Shown piece after piece: positions 55,825 through 64,000 of a stretch of 64,000 nt of DNA; position 1 is the stretch's first letter, and each line of letters begins with the position of its first letter. Location of the stretch: assembly GCF_000720425.1 (NCBI RefSeq), contig NZ_JOAJ01000003.1, positions 620,001 through 684,000 on the forward strand. The letters are read 5' to 3'. Origin of the DNA: Nocardia rhamnosiphila NBRC 108938 (lineage in GTDB: Bacteria > Actinomycetota > Actinomycetes > Mycobacteriales > Mycobacteriaceae). The translations under genes and the position numbers were made by a program. Under the pieces are notes generated by a model. It made no database searches. It worked only from the letters and a program-made list of their open reading frames with translations, and had not been told where the DNA came from.

Positions 55825-56127
55825 ATATCCACCGCCAGAACCAGCCGGCCGTCCCCGGCTCGCGGCGGCGGAAGCGAGACCAGTGCCCTCCGCAGCCGGG
55901 CGATACCTACGCGGCAACGGTCCAGGGCCACATAGATGCTGCCGTGCCCCCGGCGATGCTCGCCGATCAGCGACAACTCCGGCAGTGACCGGACTGACCC
56001 GTCCGCCCACAACACCGCATCGCACAGATCGAACACCGCATCCGCCCGCCGGGTCAGGCACTGATACAACTCCCGCCGAAACGCTAAGAGGTCCCCAACT
56101 GTGCCAGCACACCCGTTGTCGTGAACG
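55825..56127 (-). pseudogene. Transposase remnant (frameshifted and truncated)
   Basis: The frame FRRELYQCLTRRADAVFDLCDAVL followed by SLPELSLIGEHRRGHGSIYVAL and ending near RLVLAVD matches the N-terminal quarter of a transposase common in Streptomyces and relatives. Its true N-terminus (FTTTGVLAQLGT) is in another frame just upstream, separated by what looks like an 8-base insertion ending in a stop. After LAVD the similarity ceases. It therefore has both a frameshift and a 3' truncation. It sits between the defence island and the ESX genes. The rest of 55749-56248 holds no gene. Confidence 0.75.
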
Positions 56128-56248
56128 CTGTTCAACTGAAGCCTTTGGTTTCCAAAGTCCCTCTGTCGCACAAGAACATGATCAACCAAGGGCTTCACCC
56201 ATACTTACCCAGGATCACAAGACACCAGTTCAGAGGTTAAAACTCAAG

Positions 56249-57028
56249 CTAGAAGTCACGCCGAGACACAGATCCCGGCTCGGCGCGGTGGGTGAGGTGC
56301 CGTTCGATATCCTCTCGGGAGGCCGGGGCGACCGTCGTGTCGTTTTCGTTGACCGCGATCAGGTACCGACCCGCAGACGGCCGATCTTCCCGGATATCGA
56401 CCCAGCTGAGATAACTCGGCGGCACCCCATGTGACACGTGGGTCGCGATGGTGAAGTGGCCTTCCGCCGCCCGCGGCGCCCGGAGGAAAGCACGGATTCG
56501 TTCCTCGATCGGCGCCCGGCCCGCACTATCCCGGAAATAGGTGGCGGGTGGTTCGTCACCTCGGATCCGCGGCGTGTAGCCGATCATCCGTTCCGCTGGT
56601 CCGGCCGTATTGGGCGGCATCGCCGCCGCGACATGACGAGCCAGCATCGACCGAGTGGTGGTGAGCACTTGGATATCACCACCGGCTTCCACGGTCGGGC
56701 CGGAGCGCTGGACCGCGACCGCGCCGGATTCGCCGACCGCCGCCGCCACCACGCGCAGACGTTTCTCAGGGAATTGATGCGAGTAGCCGGTGCCGATGAT
56801 TCGAAGGTCGGGATCGGCAAGAGTACGGAGCGCCTCGGTCAGGTTCGGAGTGCCGCCCCGCGGGTATCGGACGCTGATTTCCCGGGTCAGCAGGCGGTAT
56901 TCGTCCTCGGTAGCGGGTGATTCGACGACGCTGATCGGATCTGGATGGAGATCGCTGCCTGTTTCCATCCACACCCAGGCGAATTCGTCCGGGGTGAGAA
57001 TCCAACGTTGCTGTGAGTGGTCTGTCAT
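56249..57028 (-). CDS. EspG-family ESX chaperone
   Basis: 259 residues. EspG proteins are cytosolic chaperones that bind PE/PPE substrates for type VII secretion. The N-terminus QQRWILTPDEFAWVWMETG and the later GDIQVLTTTRSMLARHVAAAMPP and FTIATHVSHGVPPSYLSWVDIREDRPSAGRYL fit the EspG fold. It overlaps the preceding PPE-like gene by ATGA, consistent with a chaperone-substrate pair. Confidence 0.88.
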   Translation of the reverse strand: MTDHSQQRWILTPDEFAWVWMETGSDLHPDPISVVESPATEDEYRLLTREISVRYPRGGTPNLTEALRTLADPDLRIIGTGYSHQFPEKRLRVVAAAVGESGAVAVQRSGPTVEAGGDIQVLTTTRSMLARHVAAAMPPNTAGPAERMIGYTPRIRGDEPPATYFRDSAGRAPIEERIRAFLRAPRAAEGHFTIATHVSHGVPPSYLSWVDIREDRPSAGRYLIAVNENDTTVAPASREDIERHLTHRAEPGSVSRRDF

Positions 57029-58806
57029 TTGGGTGAATCGTTACCGGGGGCGTCGAGGTCCATCATCGGGCCGCGGCCCGTCACTGTGAAGATCTCCGGT
57101 TCGACCGGACTCGTGGCGTCGGCTGCCGCAGTGTCCGAGGTCGAACCGTTGCTTTCGGCTGGTGCTGTGGTTTCGGCTTTCGCCGGATGCGGCTGTGGGG
57201 CAGGGTGTTCGGTTCGGTCCGTTATCGACGGCGGCGGAACTCTAGCGGGCGCAGGTGCCGGTGGGACAGGCTGCGCGGCGATGGGCGATGTCTCCGCAAA
57301 ATTGACCAACTGCGGGTTGGGGTTCGGCCAGGCAGCCGGAGCAGCGGAGCCGGTCTGGGCAGCAGTCACCGACATCCCAGCGGCCCGCGTGCCGTCCGGA
57401 ACAACTGGGGGGCGCGCGAAATCGTCTACGAACGTCCCGAACTCGCCGTCGACAGATGAGTTCGGCCTGGAGGGCCGTGCGCTCGGGTCCGACTCGAACG
57501 CCAGGTCTGCGCCGATCACACCCTCCGGGTGTGCGAGCCCCTCGGTCCACTCGTCGTATACGCGGCGCAGGTAGTCCGGAGCCGTGTGCTCGTTGTCGTC
57601 TTCTTGGCGGCGGTTCGCCGCGGCACCTGGCGCCATGGGCGTCATCGGGCTGCGGCCGGCGGGCGACGCGCCCCGAGCACCGGTCGCCGTAGCACCGGGC
57701 TGGGTGGTCGACGTGCCAGGTGCGCCCGGCCCCCCGGGACTGTTGACCGTGCGACCCGGCTGGTCCGGACTGTCCACAGTCGGTGCTGGTGTACCGAGCC
57801 CCGGACCGCCCGGCATGGTCGTGGTACTCGGCGTGACTCCCGCAGTGGTGGTCGCGGCCGGATCCTGCGGGGTTTCGCCGCTTTCGGGCAGTAGGCCTTC
57901 CAGCGCGCCCAGTTGGTTGGGATCGAGACCGGCCGGGGTATCGCTGGCGGGGGTAGTCGATTCTCCGGGTTCTTCCGGCGAGGCGGGTTGACCGGGCGGA
58001 GTTGTGGAAGTCATTACCGGGGACCCCGGCGCGCCCGGGCTGTTCCCGCCCGGCGCACCGGGCACATCACCGGCGATCTGTGAAACGGATACATAAGTGG
58101 GTACACCGGAACCGGCCGGTGGGTAAGTCGGTTTGTAGATATTGTTGAGAGCGCGCACTGCTTCCTGCCGCGCCAGTTCCCGGGCCGCTCGATCCTGATC
58201 CGAGAACTCTGGATTGACCAGGCCTGGTAGCACGGACTGGCTGGGGTCGTCGGGGTCCGCATACAGCACTGCCGTACCGGGTGGCGGTTGCACCGCTGCG
58301 CGGACCGCTTCGGCCGACCATGCCAGTGCGTCGAGACGGTCCGCCACGGAGGCGAAAACCTGCCCGATCTGATTGGCCGCCAATGCATACCGTTCCGACG
58401 CCACCTGTGCGGCATCGGAGGCGGCGCCCGTCCACAGGCCGTCCGAGAAGATCCGGTTCAGGCCCAGCCGGTTGAACATCGTGAGATTGAGAAGGTCCGA
58501 ATAGTTCTCCCGCCACACCTGCTGCAGCGTCCGTAGACCGGCCGCGTCCATCCCGCCTTGGCCGTGGACAGCCTGATACAGGGCCTGATGGGTCATGCCT
58601 TCGAAGTGCTCGATGGTGGTGACGAAATCCGGGTCGGTGCCGGCACCGAGATCGGCGAGCCCGGAGTCCCAGGACGCGACCCGGTCCTGCGCCTCCGTGG
58701 TCTGCTGGACGGCAGTCTGCGACTGTGGGTTCGCCACATAGTCACCGACACCCGGCAGCAGAATCTCCGGCAGCCCCTGCTCGCTCACAAAGCCCCCTTC
58801 GCTCAC
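57025..58806 (-). CDS. PPE-like ESX substrate with long Pro/Thr/Gly-rich tail
   Basis: About 593 residues from the GTG at 58806; a GTG at 58788 is equally possible. The first 200 residues are helical, with GLWTGAASDAAQVASERYALAANQIGQVFASVADRL resembling the WxG-centred helical hairpin of PPE and Nocardia PPE-like proteins. Residues about 230-590 are low complexity, rich in Pro, Thr, Ser, Gly and Ala, likely a surface-exposed or disordered tail. EspG is encoded directly after. It is divergent from two WXG-like genes. Confidence 0.8.
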   Translation of the reverse strand: MSEGGFVSEQGLPEILLPGVGDYVANPQSQTAVQQTTEAQDRVASWDSGLADLGAGTDPDFVTTIEHFEGMTHQALYQAVHGQGGMDAAGLRTLQQVWRENYSDLLNLTMFNRLGLNRIFSDGLWTGAASDAAQVASERYALAANQIGQVFASVADRLDALAWSAEAVRAAVQPPPGTAVLYADPDDPSQSVLPGLVNPEFSDQDRAARELARQEAVRALNNIYKPTYPPAGSGVPTYVSVSQIAGDVPGAPGGNSPGAPGSPVMTSTTPPGQPASPEEPGESTTPASDTPAGLDPNQLGALEGLLPESGETPQDPAATTTAGVTPSTTTMPGGPGLGTPAPTVDSPDQPGRTVNSPGGPGAPGTSTTQPGATATGARGASPAGRSPMTPMAPGAAANRRQEDDNEHTAPDYLRRVYDEWTEGLAHPEGVIGADLAFESDPSARPSRPNSSVDGEFGTFVDDFARPPVVPDGTRAAGMSVTAAQTGSAAPAAWPNPNPQLVNFAETSPIAAQPVPPAPAPARVPPPSITDRTEHPAPQPHPAKAETTAPAESNGSTSDTAAADATSPVEPEIFTVTGRGPMMDLDAPGNDSPK

Positions 58807-58966
58807 GGGCGCTCCAGGCAAGCCCGCTGGCCGGAGATTAGCACAGCGAACGAGCGCGTACCTCCCGCTGGCTCGCCTACTTGCGCTCGGATATCGTCTG
58901 AGCGCATCTGTTCGTTGACAACCGTCCGAGCCGACGGAGCCGAGAGTTCGAGGGGGTTATCGGCGC

Positions 58967-59290
58967 ATGCTCGAAGCTGATATCGACGAGCTGAAGAAGC
59001 TGGCCGACACGTTGGACAGCATCAGCGGTGAGATCGACAAGATAGACGTGCGCACCACTGGCGACCAGCTCGGGGCGGCACTTCCAGGCTGCAACCTCGG
59101 AACGATCTGTGCGCAGGCAGGCGAGTTCACCGAAGGAGCATGGCTGCGTATAGCCCTCCGGATGCAGTCGTTATCGGAGATCGTGAGGCAGTGCGCCGAC
59201 GATATGAACACCACGGACCAGCAGCTCAAAGACAAGCTGAACACCATGGACTTCCGGATTCCTGGAGGCGGACAGCATGCCAACCCGTAA
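58967..59290 (+). CDS. WXG100-like ESX secretion target
   Basis: 107 residues, all helical: MLEADIDELKKLADTLDSISGEIDKID, then GAWLRIALRMQSLSEIVRQCADDMNTTDQQLKD. The length and helix-turn-helix layout fit small ESX partners, though a strict WXG is absent (GAW at the turn). It overlaps the following large gene by 14 bases, the usual order of a small partner before its bigger substrate. Confidence 0.75.
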   Translation: MLEADIDELKKLADTLDSISGEIDKIDVRTTGDQLGAALPGCNLGTICAQAGEFTEGAWLRIALRMQSLSEIVRQCADDMNTTDQQLKDKLNTMDFRIPGGGQHANP

Positions 59291-61610
59291 GCAGGTCGAA
59301 TCCTGGAACACCGCGAAGCTCTCGGAGTGGGCGGCCGAACTCGACACCGACACCCAGCATTACGAGACAGAACTCGGGCGAATGCTCCCGCACTTCACCG
59401 GCACCAACTGGTCGGGGGCGGCGCACGACGCAGCAGCCGACCGATTCACCGAGGAACACGACCAGGGCCGCAGGCTCTCCCAGGAGATCCGCGACGTGGC
59501 GGCCGCACTGCGAAACGCAGACCAGCGGCTGGCCAACGAACGCCGTCTGTTGCTCGGCAAAGTAAACGAGGCCGAGAACGATCCGACGTGTCCGGTCCGA
59601 CTGCAGGTGGCCGACAACTGGGCCGTCTCAGGTACAGGTACCGGCCTGTCCCAACAGGATCAGCAGACTGTCACCGACAAAGTTCATATCCACCAGGACG
59701 CGATCAACGCGGCCTACTACAGCTTCGCCAACGCAATCAGCGAAGTGGGCCTGGGGATAACGACCGCAGCTCAAGAGGTCCGAGTGAGAGGCGACTTGGT
59801 CGGAGATGGGGTCTCGGTGACCTCGATTTCACCCAATGACTCCGGTGAACTGGGGAAGGACGACGGCGAAGCACTCGCCGCGTGGGCCAATGGTTCTCTT
59901 CCGGACAAGGAGAACACCGAAGTACTCGAGGAAATCGCGGGCCGCCTGCCCCAAGGAGCGCTCACCGACGAACAACTAAGAATTCTGGCGGAGGGTGGCG
60001 AGGTCGATAACCTGCCGGCAGACGTTCAGGAGTACTACCGCGGCCTCTACCAAGCGGCCGGCAAGGACGGCATCCTGGCGCTGAGCGAGCAACTTCGGAC
60101 CGAGGAGGCCGCGGGGAACCCCGATGCCGCTGGTCAACTCGACTCTTTGGCCAATGGGCTGATGGTGGTCAGCAACGAGGACATCGGCACGGGCCGCAAC
60201 CCCGACGGAACGCTGACGAGTCCGGGCAGTTACCAGCAGCTTCCTGAAGATGTTCGGCAGCTGCTCGAATCCCGGCGTACCGATCCGGATCCCCTCGAGC
60301 CCGATGTGCCAGGTGGGCCGGCTGCGGGTTTGCAGAAACAATGGGAAGACACGAACGCGCTCGCGGCGCTATTGGGTGAGGCCAACCCCGATTACGAGCC
60401 CGGTACAGAACTCGGTACCCAGATGGTCCTGAAATCATCGGACATGGTGCAGGACCAGTACACCTGGGATGGCCGTGATGATGCCGCCGCACAACTACTC
60501 GGTATCGCGGGGCGTAACGACGACAGTAGCCACCAGATCTGGACAGGCGAGGGAATGCCTGAAGGCTACAAGCCGGAGGAAACCGTTCGTAGCCTTCTCG
60601 GCCATGATTGGTCGGATTCCGACAACGGGGTCGCGGCTTCCACGATGGTCAACCGGATCACCGAAGAGGCATCTCTGCCTGCCGATGATCCACGGGGTGA
60701 GAGAGGTCGGCAGGCGCTCGCGGGCCTCGGTGCGATGCTGGCCCCTTCCGACGACGATGCTGTATGGCAAAAGAGCCAAGAAGGCATCGCAAACAGTCCA
60801 GAACTCTCCGCGGCGATAGGTCGCGCTGTTTCACAAAATCTGGAGTCGGTAAGCATTCCCGGAATGGCGGCTGGTTTCGACGCCACGACCGTCTACCCCG
60901 ACGGCCGAGTCGAATGGAGCGCGCAGGAAGCGAACCGCCTCATGCAACTCGCGGGCTACAGCGATGAAGGCCGGGTCACTTTGACTGCCGCGATCGAGCG
61001 GTACCGTATCGATGAACTCGCCGAGGCGATGCGAAACAATCCGGGCGATGTTACGGCTGGATTGGATGACAGTGACGTCGGTGCACTCTCCGGCCGCGCT
61101 GACAAAGCTATTTGGGATGCGCTGATCCATCAGGACCAGATGAAGGGGGAGGAAGTCCTGAACCCCACTGATGCTCTTCACCGGGCGAAGATGCTGGGTG
61201 CGCAGGTGGCTGGAGGATTAACCGATACGGCCGTGGGTGTCGTCAAGCCTGTCGAAACCGGACTCGGAGTCGCGGGAGTCGAAGCCGGCGAGACGGTTCA
61301 AAAAGCGGTGGAGAAGGCGCTCGGAGCTAATCCGGAGTACCAATTCCTCAACCGGCCGGATGAGCAGATGATGAATGTCGATGCCGTGATAAGCGCAAAC
61401 GAGGCTGTCCTGAATGCGGCATATTCCGCCGGAGTACTCCCAGCAGAATTGCAGACGGAAAATGGCCCAATGAGTTTTGGGGACATCCGCGGAGATAGGA
61501 CCACTTGGGATATCTTCAAGGAATTCACCGATAAGCAAGGATTGGACCAGTACGTCACCGACTACGGTCAGTCCTACAGGATAAATGTCGTCGAACGAGA
61601 TAAACCGTAG
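59277..61610 (+). CDS. Large ESX-associated protein with N-terminal WXG domain
   Basis: 777 residues. The first 110 residues are a WXG100-type helical hairpin: long helices flank FTGTNWSGAAHDAAADRF, with WSG at the turn. The remainder is acidic and mostly helical, similar to mycobacterial and nocardial proteins annotated as TPR-region-containing. The segment GAQVAGGLTDTAVGVVKPVETGLGVAGVEAG (about 640-670) is mildly hydrophobic. I see no toxin motif. It probably is secreted with the preceding small protein. Confidence 0.78.
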   Translation: MPTRKQVESWNTAKLSEWAAELDTDTQHYETELGRMLPHFTGTNWSGAAHDAAADRFTEEHDQGRRLSQEIRDVAAALRNADQRLANERRLLLGKVNEAENDPTCPVRLQVADNWAVSGTGTGLSQQDQQTVTDKVHIHQDAINAAYYSFANAISEVGLGITTAAQEVRVRGDLVGDGVSVTSISPNDSGELGKDDGEALAAWANGSLPDKENTEVLEEIAGRLPQGALTDEQLRILAEGGEVDNLPADVQEYYRGLYQAAGKDGILALSEQLRTEEAAGNPDAAGQLDSLANGLMVVSNEDIGTGRNPDGTLTSPGSYQQLPEDVRQLLESRRTDPDPLEPDVPGGPAAGLQKQWEDTNALAALLGEANPDYEPGTELGTQMVLKSSDMVQDQYTWDGRDDAAAQLLGIAGRNDDSSHQIWTGEGMPEGYKPEETVRSLLGHDWSDSDNGVAASTMVNRITEEASLPADDPRGERGRQALAGLGAMLAPSDDDAVWQKSQEGIANSPELSAAIGRAVSQNLESVSIPGMAAGFDATTVYPDGRVEWSAQEANRLMQLAGYSDEGRVTLTAAIERYRIDELAEAMRNNPGDVTAGLDDSDVGALSGRADKAIWDALIHQDQMKGEEVLNPTDALHRAKMLGAQVAGGLTDTAVGVVKPVETGLGVAGVEAGETVQKAVEKALGANPEYQFLNRPDEQMMNVDAVISANEAVLNAAYSAGVLPAELQTENGPMSFGDIRGDRTTWDIFKEFTDKQGLDQYVTDYGQSYRINVVERDKP

Positions 61611-61678
61611 CCCAACGGGACGATCCACGCGCATGCTGCAGAGGAGTTCGGCCTCTACTGCAGCAAGCGGGCTTTTCC

Positions 61679-62287
61679 CTATCCAGGAAGATGGGATGAA
61701 ACTTCTTCAGCAATCGGTTCGATTCCAGCACAGGCTTCCTGTTGGGAACCCGATCGCACAACCGATCTACGCACAGATAGAGTCCCGTAGGGCCGCTCGA
61801 TGACTACATCACATATTTTTTCGTCGCCGTAGACATATTTTATGGCTTCGTTCCCGCCTACTTCGGTATCGCTTTCGTTCTTTATTCCATCTCGTATCTC
61901 GTCCAATGTCATGCTCGATGCGGTCACGTGGAGAAAGCCGGTCAGCTCAGACGACTGCGAAGGCGCCGAGGCCAGCCCCCGCCCCTCGAAGCTGCAACCG
62001 ACAAACACATGCGCAGATGGCGTCTCTTCGTTCCGCGCCCGGGTGAGGGGGTCGAAACCGAGGCGCTCGATCACATCATCACCCAGCACCAGACAGGGGT
62101 CGGCCACCTTGGATGATTGCCCGGCTCCCGGCAGAGGCGCCACCGGGGGGACCGATATCGCGATCACCGGCGGCGCGGTCGACCGAGGCGAGGAGGCGGT
62201 CGGCGCGTCAGGCTTCTCCGAAGCTGAGCAACCAGCCGAAAGGATGACGACCAGGGCAACAGGATACACAGCGGAGATAATTCTCAT
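61679..62287 (-). CDS. DUF3558 lipoprotein, copy 2
   Basis: 202 residues. A signal sequence ends in the lipobox LSAGC, followed by a Pro/Thr/Ser linker and a DUF3558 domain: DPCLVLGDDVIERLGFDP, HVFVGCSFEG and, near the end, a third pair of cysteines. DUF3558 lipoproteins are common in Nocardia and often sit beside ESX genes. It is 12 bases downstream of a paralogue. Confidence 0.85.
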   Translation of the reverse strand: MRIISAVYPVALVVILSAGCSASEKPDAPTASSPRSTAPPVIAISVPPVAPLPGAGQSSKVADPCLVLGDDVIERLGFDPLTRARNEETPSAHVFVGCSFEGRGLASAPSQSSELTGFLHVTASSMTLDEIRDGIKNESDTEVGGNEAIKYVYGDEKICDVVIERPYGTLSVRRSVVRSGSQQEACAGIEPIAEEVSSHLPG

Positions 62288-62299
62288 TGAACGATCCTG

Positions 62300-62908
62300 T
62301 CAGTCGGGCATCGACGAATCGATTTTCGAGGCAATTTGCGTCATATTATCGCAGGGATTTTCCTGAGTGAGCGCTCCGGCGACGCTCTTACCGACGCTCA
62401 GGGTTCCGTATCCCGTCTCTACGACAACGTAGCAAGCCTCTGCCTCAGGACTCAGGTAACTGATGGCTTCACGCCCGTTCACCTGAGTTGGTGTAGCACT
62501 TTCCCCTTCTCGCGCCCGGAACTCTTCGAGCGTAATGTTTGTAGAGTTCACGAACAGCGTCCGTGTCGGCGAAACGATTCCGAACCGGTCGCGCTCTTCA
62601 TGATCGAATTGGCACCCGACGAATGAATATGTATCGAAGACCCGATCAATCCGTTGGCGCGTCCGGGGGTCGAATCCAGCCGTGGTGACGACGTCGTCTC
62701 CGAGTTCACGACATGGATCATGGTTCACCGGGGCGCGGCCCTGGTTGACCTGACTTGATGTCGGCGGAACGGATACGGCGATGTTCGGGGTAGTAGCGCC
62801 GGCTGATGGCGTCGGCGGAGTGGCGGGCTCATCGCTGTTGGCACTACAGGCGCTGGCCAGCACGACGGCCAGCAGAGCCGGCACAACGGCTGATCTCATG
62901 CTTCTCAC
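62300..62908 (-). CDS. DUF3558 lipoprotein, copy 1
   Basis: 202 residues from the GTG at 62908 (an ATG lies three codons in). Lipobox LASAC, then a Pro/Thr linker, then DUF3558: DPCRELGDDVVTTAGFDP, YSFVGCQFDHE and a C-terminal Cys pair. It is paralogous to the next gene over its length, so the two likely arose by tandem duplication. It overlaps the upstream helical gene by GTGA. Confidence 0.85.
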   Translation of the reverse strand: MRSMRSAVVPALLAVVLASACSANSDEPATPPTPSAGATTPNIAVSVPPTSSQVNQGRAPVNHDPCRELGDDVVTTAGFDPRTRQRIDRVFDTYSFVGCQFDHEERDRFGIVSPTRTLFVNSTNITLEEFRAREGESATPTQVNGREAISYLSPEAEACYVVVETGYGTLSVGKSVAGALTQENPCDNMTQIASKIDSSMPD

Positions 62909-63297
62909 GGTTCTCCGAGTCCACTGTTGTCCGCTACGAACTGCGTCAGCATGGCATTCGTCTGGTCTGCTTCGGTAATGAGGTTGCCGGATCGAAGGTA
63001 TGCTTCCTGAAGCGTCATCGCCCCCTCGATAAGCTGGTTGAGGACCGCGAGACCGTCCACCGTCTTCTGCGCAAAGCCTTGCTGCAACTCCGTCGACGAT
63101 TGGAAGCCACCGAAGCCCTGCGGGTCGGCCACCGTCTGTAGACGAGTTCGTATCTCCTGAAGACCGATGATCACCTTTTGATATTCGGCAGCGGCTTGGC
63201 GAGCCACGTCCGGCTCATACCTGATTTCTCCTGCGGCCGCGGCGTTGCTGAAGGCTGTGATCTGCGCTTGGCCGTAGTCGATTGCGGTTTGGTTCAT
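62905..63297 (-). CDS. Small helical protein, probable ESX-type partner
   Basis: 130 residues, entirely helical with Gln/Ala-rich heptads (AAAEYQKVIIGLQEIRTRLQTVA, GFAQKTVDGLAVLNQLIEGAMTLQEAYLRSGN). It has no signal peptide. The size and the following DUF3558 lipoproteins match nocardial ESX-linked operons. It starts the three-gene operon 63297-61679. Confidence 0.72.
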   Translation of the reverse strand: MNQTAIDYGQAQITAFSNAAAAGEIRYEPDVARQAAAEYQKVIIGLQEIRTRLQTVADPQGFGGFQSSTELQQGFAQKTVDGLAVLNQLIEGAMTLQEAYLRSGNLITEADQTNAMLTQFVADNSGLGEP

Positions 63298-63383
63298 CGA
63301 TCGGACCCCCCTCAGCGGCTTCAGTGGCTCAGGCTAACAGATGGGAAGGGCCGGTCAGGTTCACTGGGCTGGGCGCGGAGTTC

Positions 63384-63599
63384 TCAATAATCCAGGTAGA
63401 GCCGTTCACAGGGGAGACGTGGGAGGTCGGCCGGGTTCTCACGGAGGACGGCAGCCGTGTGGGTGCCGTGGTATCCGGTCCACTCTTGGAGGAAGTGTTC
63501 GGCCGCGGTCGGATGGGCTCTGTAGTCGAGGCGGAAGCCCTGAAGGAAGACAGTGAGGTGGACATCGACGCCGAACCGTTGGGGGTCATGAGCGCTCAT
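63384..63599 (-). CDS. Small hypothetical protein
   Basis: 71 residues from the ATG at 63599, coupled by ATGA to the gene upstream. It reads FGVDVHLTVFLQGFRLDYRAHPTAAEHFLQEW and ends in LPCERLYLDY. I recognise no family. The fixed overlap with the upstream gene supports it as real. Confidence 0.6.
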   Translation of the reverse strand: MSAHDPQRFGVDVHLTVFLQGFRLDYRAHPTAAEHFLQEWTGYHGTHTAAVLRENPADLPRLPCERLYLDY

Positions 63600-64000
63600 G
63601 ACTGCGCCGGTCTGAGACCAGTGAGTAGCCGTTGGAGCATCGCGAGGGATGGGCGCATGCCCGAGGTGGTCGGCCCGACCGGTGGGTAAGTGAGGCCGCG
63701 GGAGGCGGCGCGCTCGCGGGGGCTGCGGGTGGCGGGGACGAGTTTGCCGGTTTCGACCAGGAGGGCGAACGCGGCGGCTTTGCGCGGGCAGTCCAAGGGA
63801 TTGCAGTTCAGGTGGGTCTGCATGATGCGGTGGGCGGCGGCGATGCATAGCCGGGTGTCGGGTTCGCTGTGCCAGACCTCGGGCAACCAAATGGGATCGT
63901 GAAGAACCTCATGTGGGTTCGTGCCGACTTTCATCCATAGTTGTCCCGGACATACCGTCATGAGGTCGCAGGTGTCGCAAACTCGGCCGGGGTGGTTCTC
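63596..64000 (-). CDS. Hypothetical Cys-rich protein, partial at right edge
   Basis: At least 134 residues; the frame runs off the window end without a start. A first ATG is at 63961, but the upstream codons (HPGRVCDTCDL) continue the pattern and add a CxxC, so the gene probably starts outside. Cysteines at CDTC, MTVCPG, RLC and NPLDC could bind a metal. The middle is IWLPEVWHSEPDTRLCIAAAHRIM. Function unknown. Confidence 0.65.
   Translation of the reverse strand, partial: ENHPGRVCDTCDLMTVCPGQLWMKVGTNPHEVLHDPIWLPEVWHSEPDTRLCIAAAHRIMQTHLNCNPLDCPRKAAAFALLVETGKLVPATRSPRERAASRGLTYPPVGPTTSGMRPSLAMLQRLLTGLRPAQS

Overview
The window is chromosomal DNA of a high-GC actinobacterium, most likely Nocardia or a close mycolate-containing relative. 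The signs are leuCD divergent from an NdgR-type IclR regulator, DUF3558 lipoproteins, EspG/PPE-type ESX substrates, an MTB12-like exported protein, an IdeR-type iron box, frequent GTG starts and translationally coupled ATGA/GTGA junctions. Product names were assigned by reading translated sequence and motifs; no database search was run.

Layout. 1-12 kb is core metabolism: leuD (partial), leuC, the IclR regulator, a PPOX-fold protein, tRNA-Glu and tRNA-Gln, gltX, a fumarylacetoacetase-family enzyme, an MFS transporter, a Uma2-type nuclease, leuB and serA. 12-15 kb holds cspA, a secreted Asp/Arg/His-rich peptide, and a PopR/ClgR-like regulator beside two clpP paralogues, one of which lacks the catalytic serine. 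15-26 kb is a complete urea assimilation locus: urtABCDE, a GntR regulator, biotin-dependent urea carboxylase and allophanate hydrolase. 26.7-29.2 kb is a coupled P450 pair whose first member lacks the ExxR arginine. 29.2-36.7 kb holds an IdeR-boxed exported protein, a two-gene ABC exporter, an ABC-F ribosome-protection gene behind a leader-peptide attenuator, a CPBP protease and a NarL-type two-component system.

38.1-55.7 kb is a defence island of visibly lower GC than its flanks. A left operon encodes a sacsin-like GHKL ATPase fused to an SF2 helicase, a NERD-nuclease/SF1-helicase fusion, DrmA and DrmB. A second operon encodes an HTH-GHKL ATPase and two uncharacterised proteins. A convergent pair encodes a C5-cytosine methyltransferase and a methyltransferase homologue with Arg in place of the catalytic Cys. 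DrmA, DrmB and a C5 methyltransferase are DISARM hallmarks, but drmC, drmD and drmE are absent and the other genes are not canonical DISARM parts. This is the best candidate for a poorly described system. A truncated, frameshifted transposase lies at its right edge and a gene-poor kilobase at its left.

56.2-63.3 kb is a type VII secretion satellite locus: EspG, a PPE-like protein, WXG100-like proteins, a 777-aa putative substrate and two DUF3558 lipoproteins. Two small coupled genes of unknown function run off the right end.
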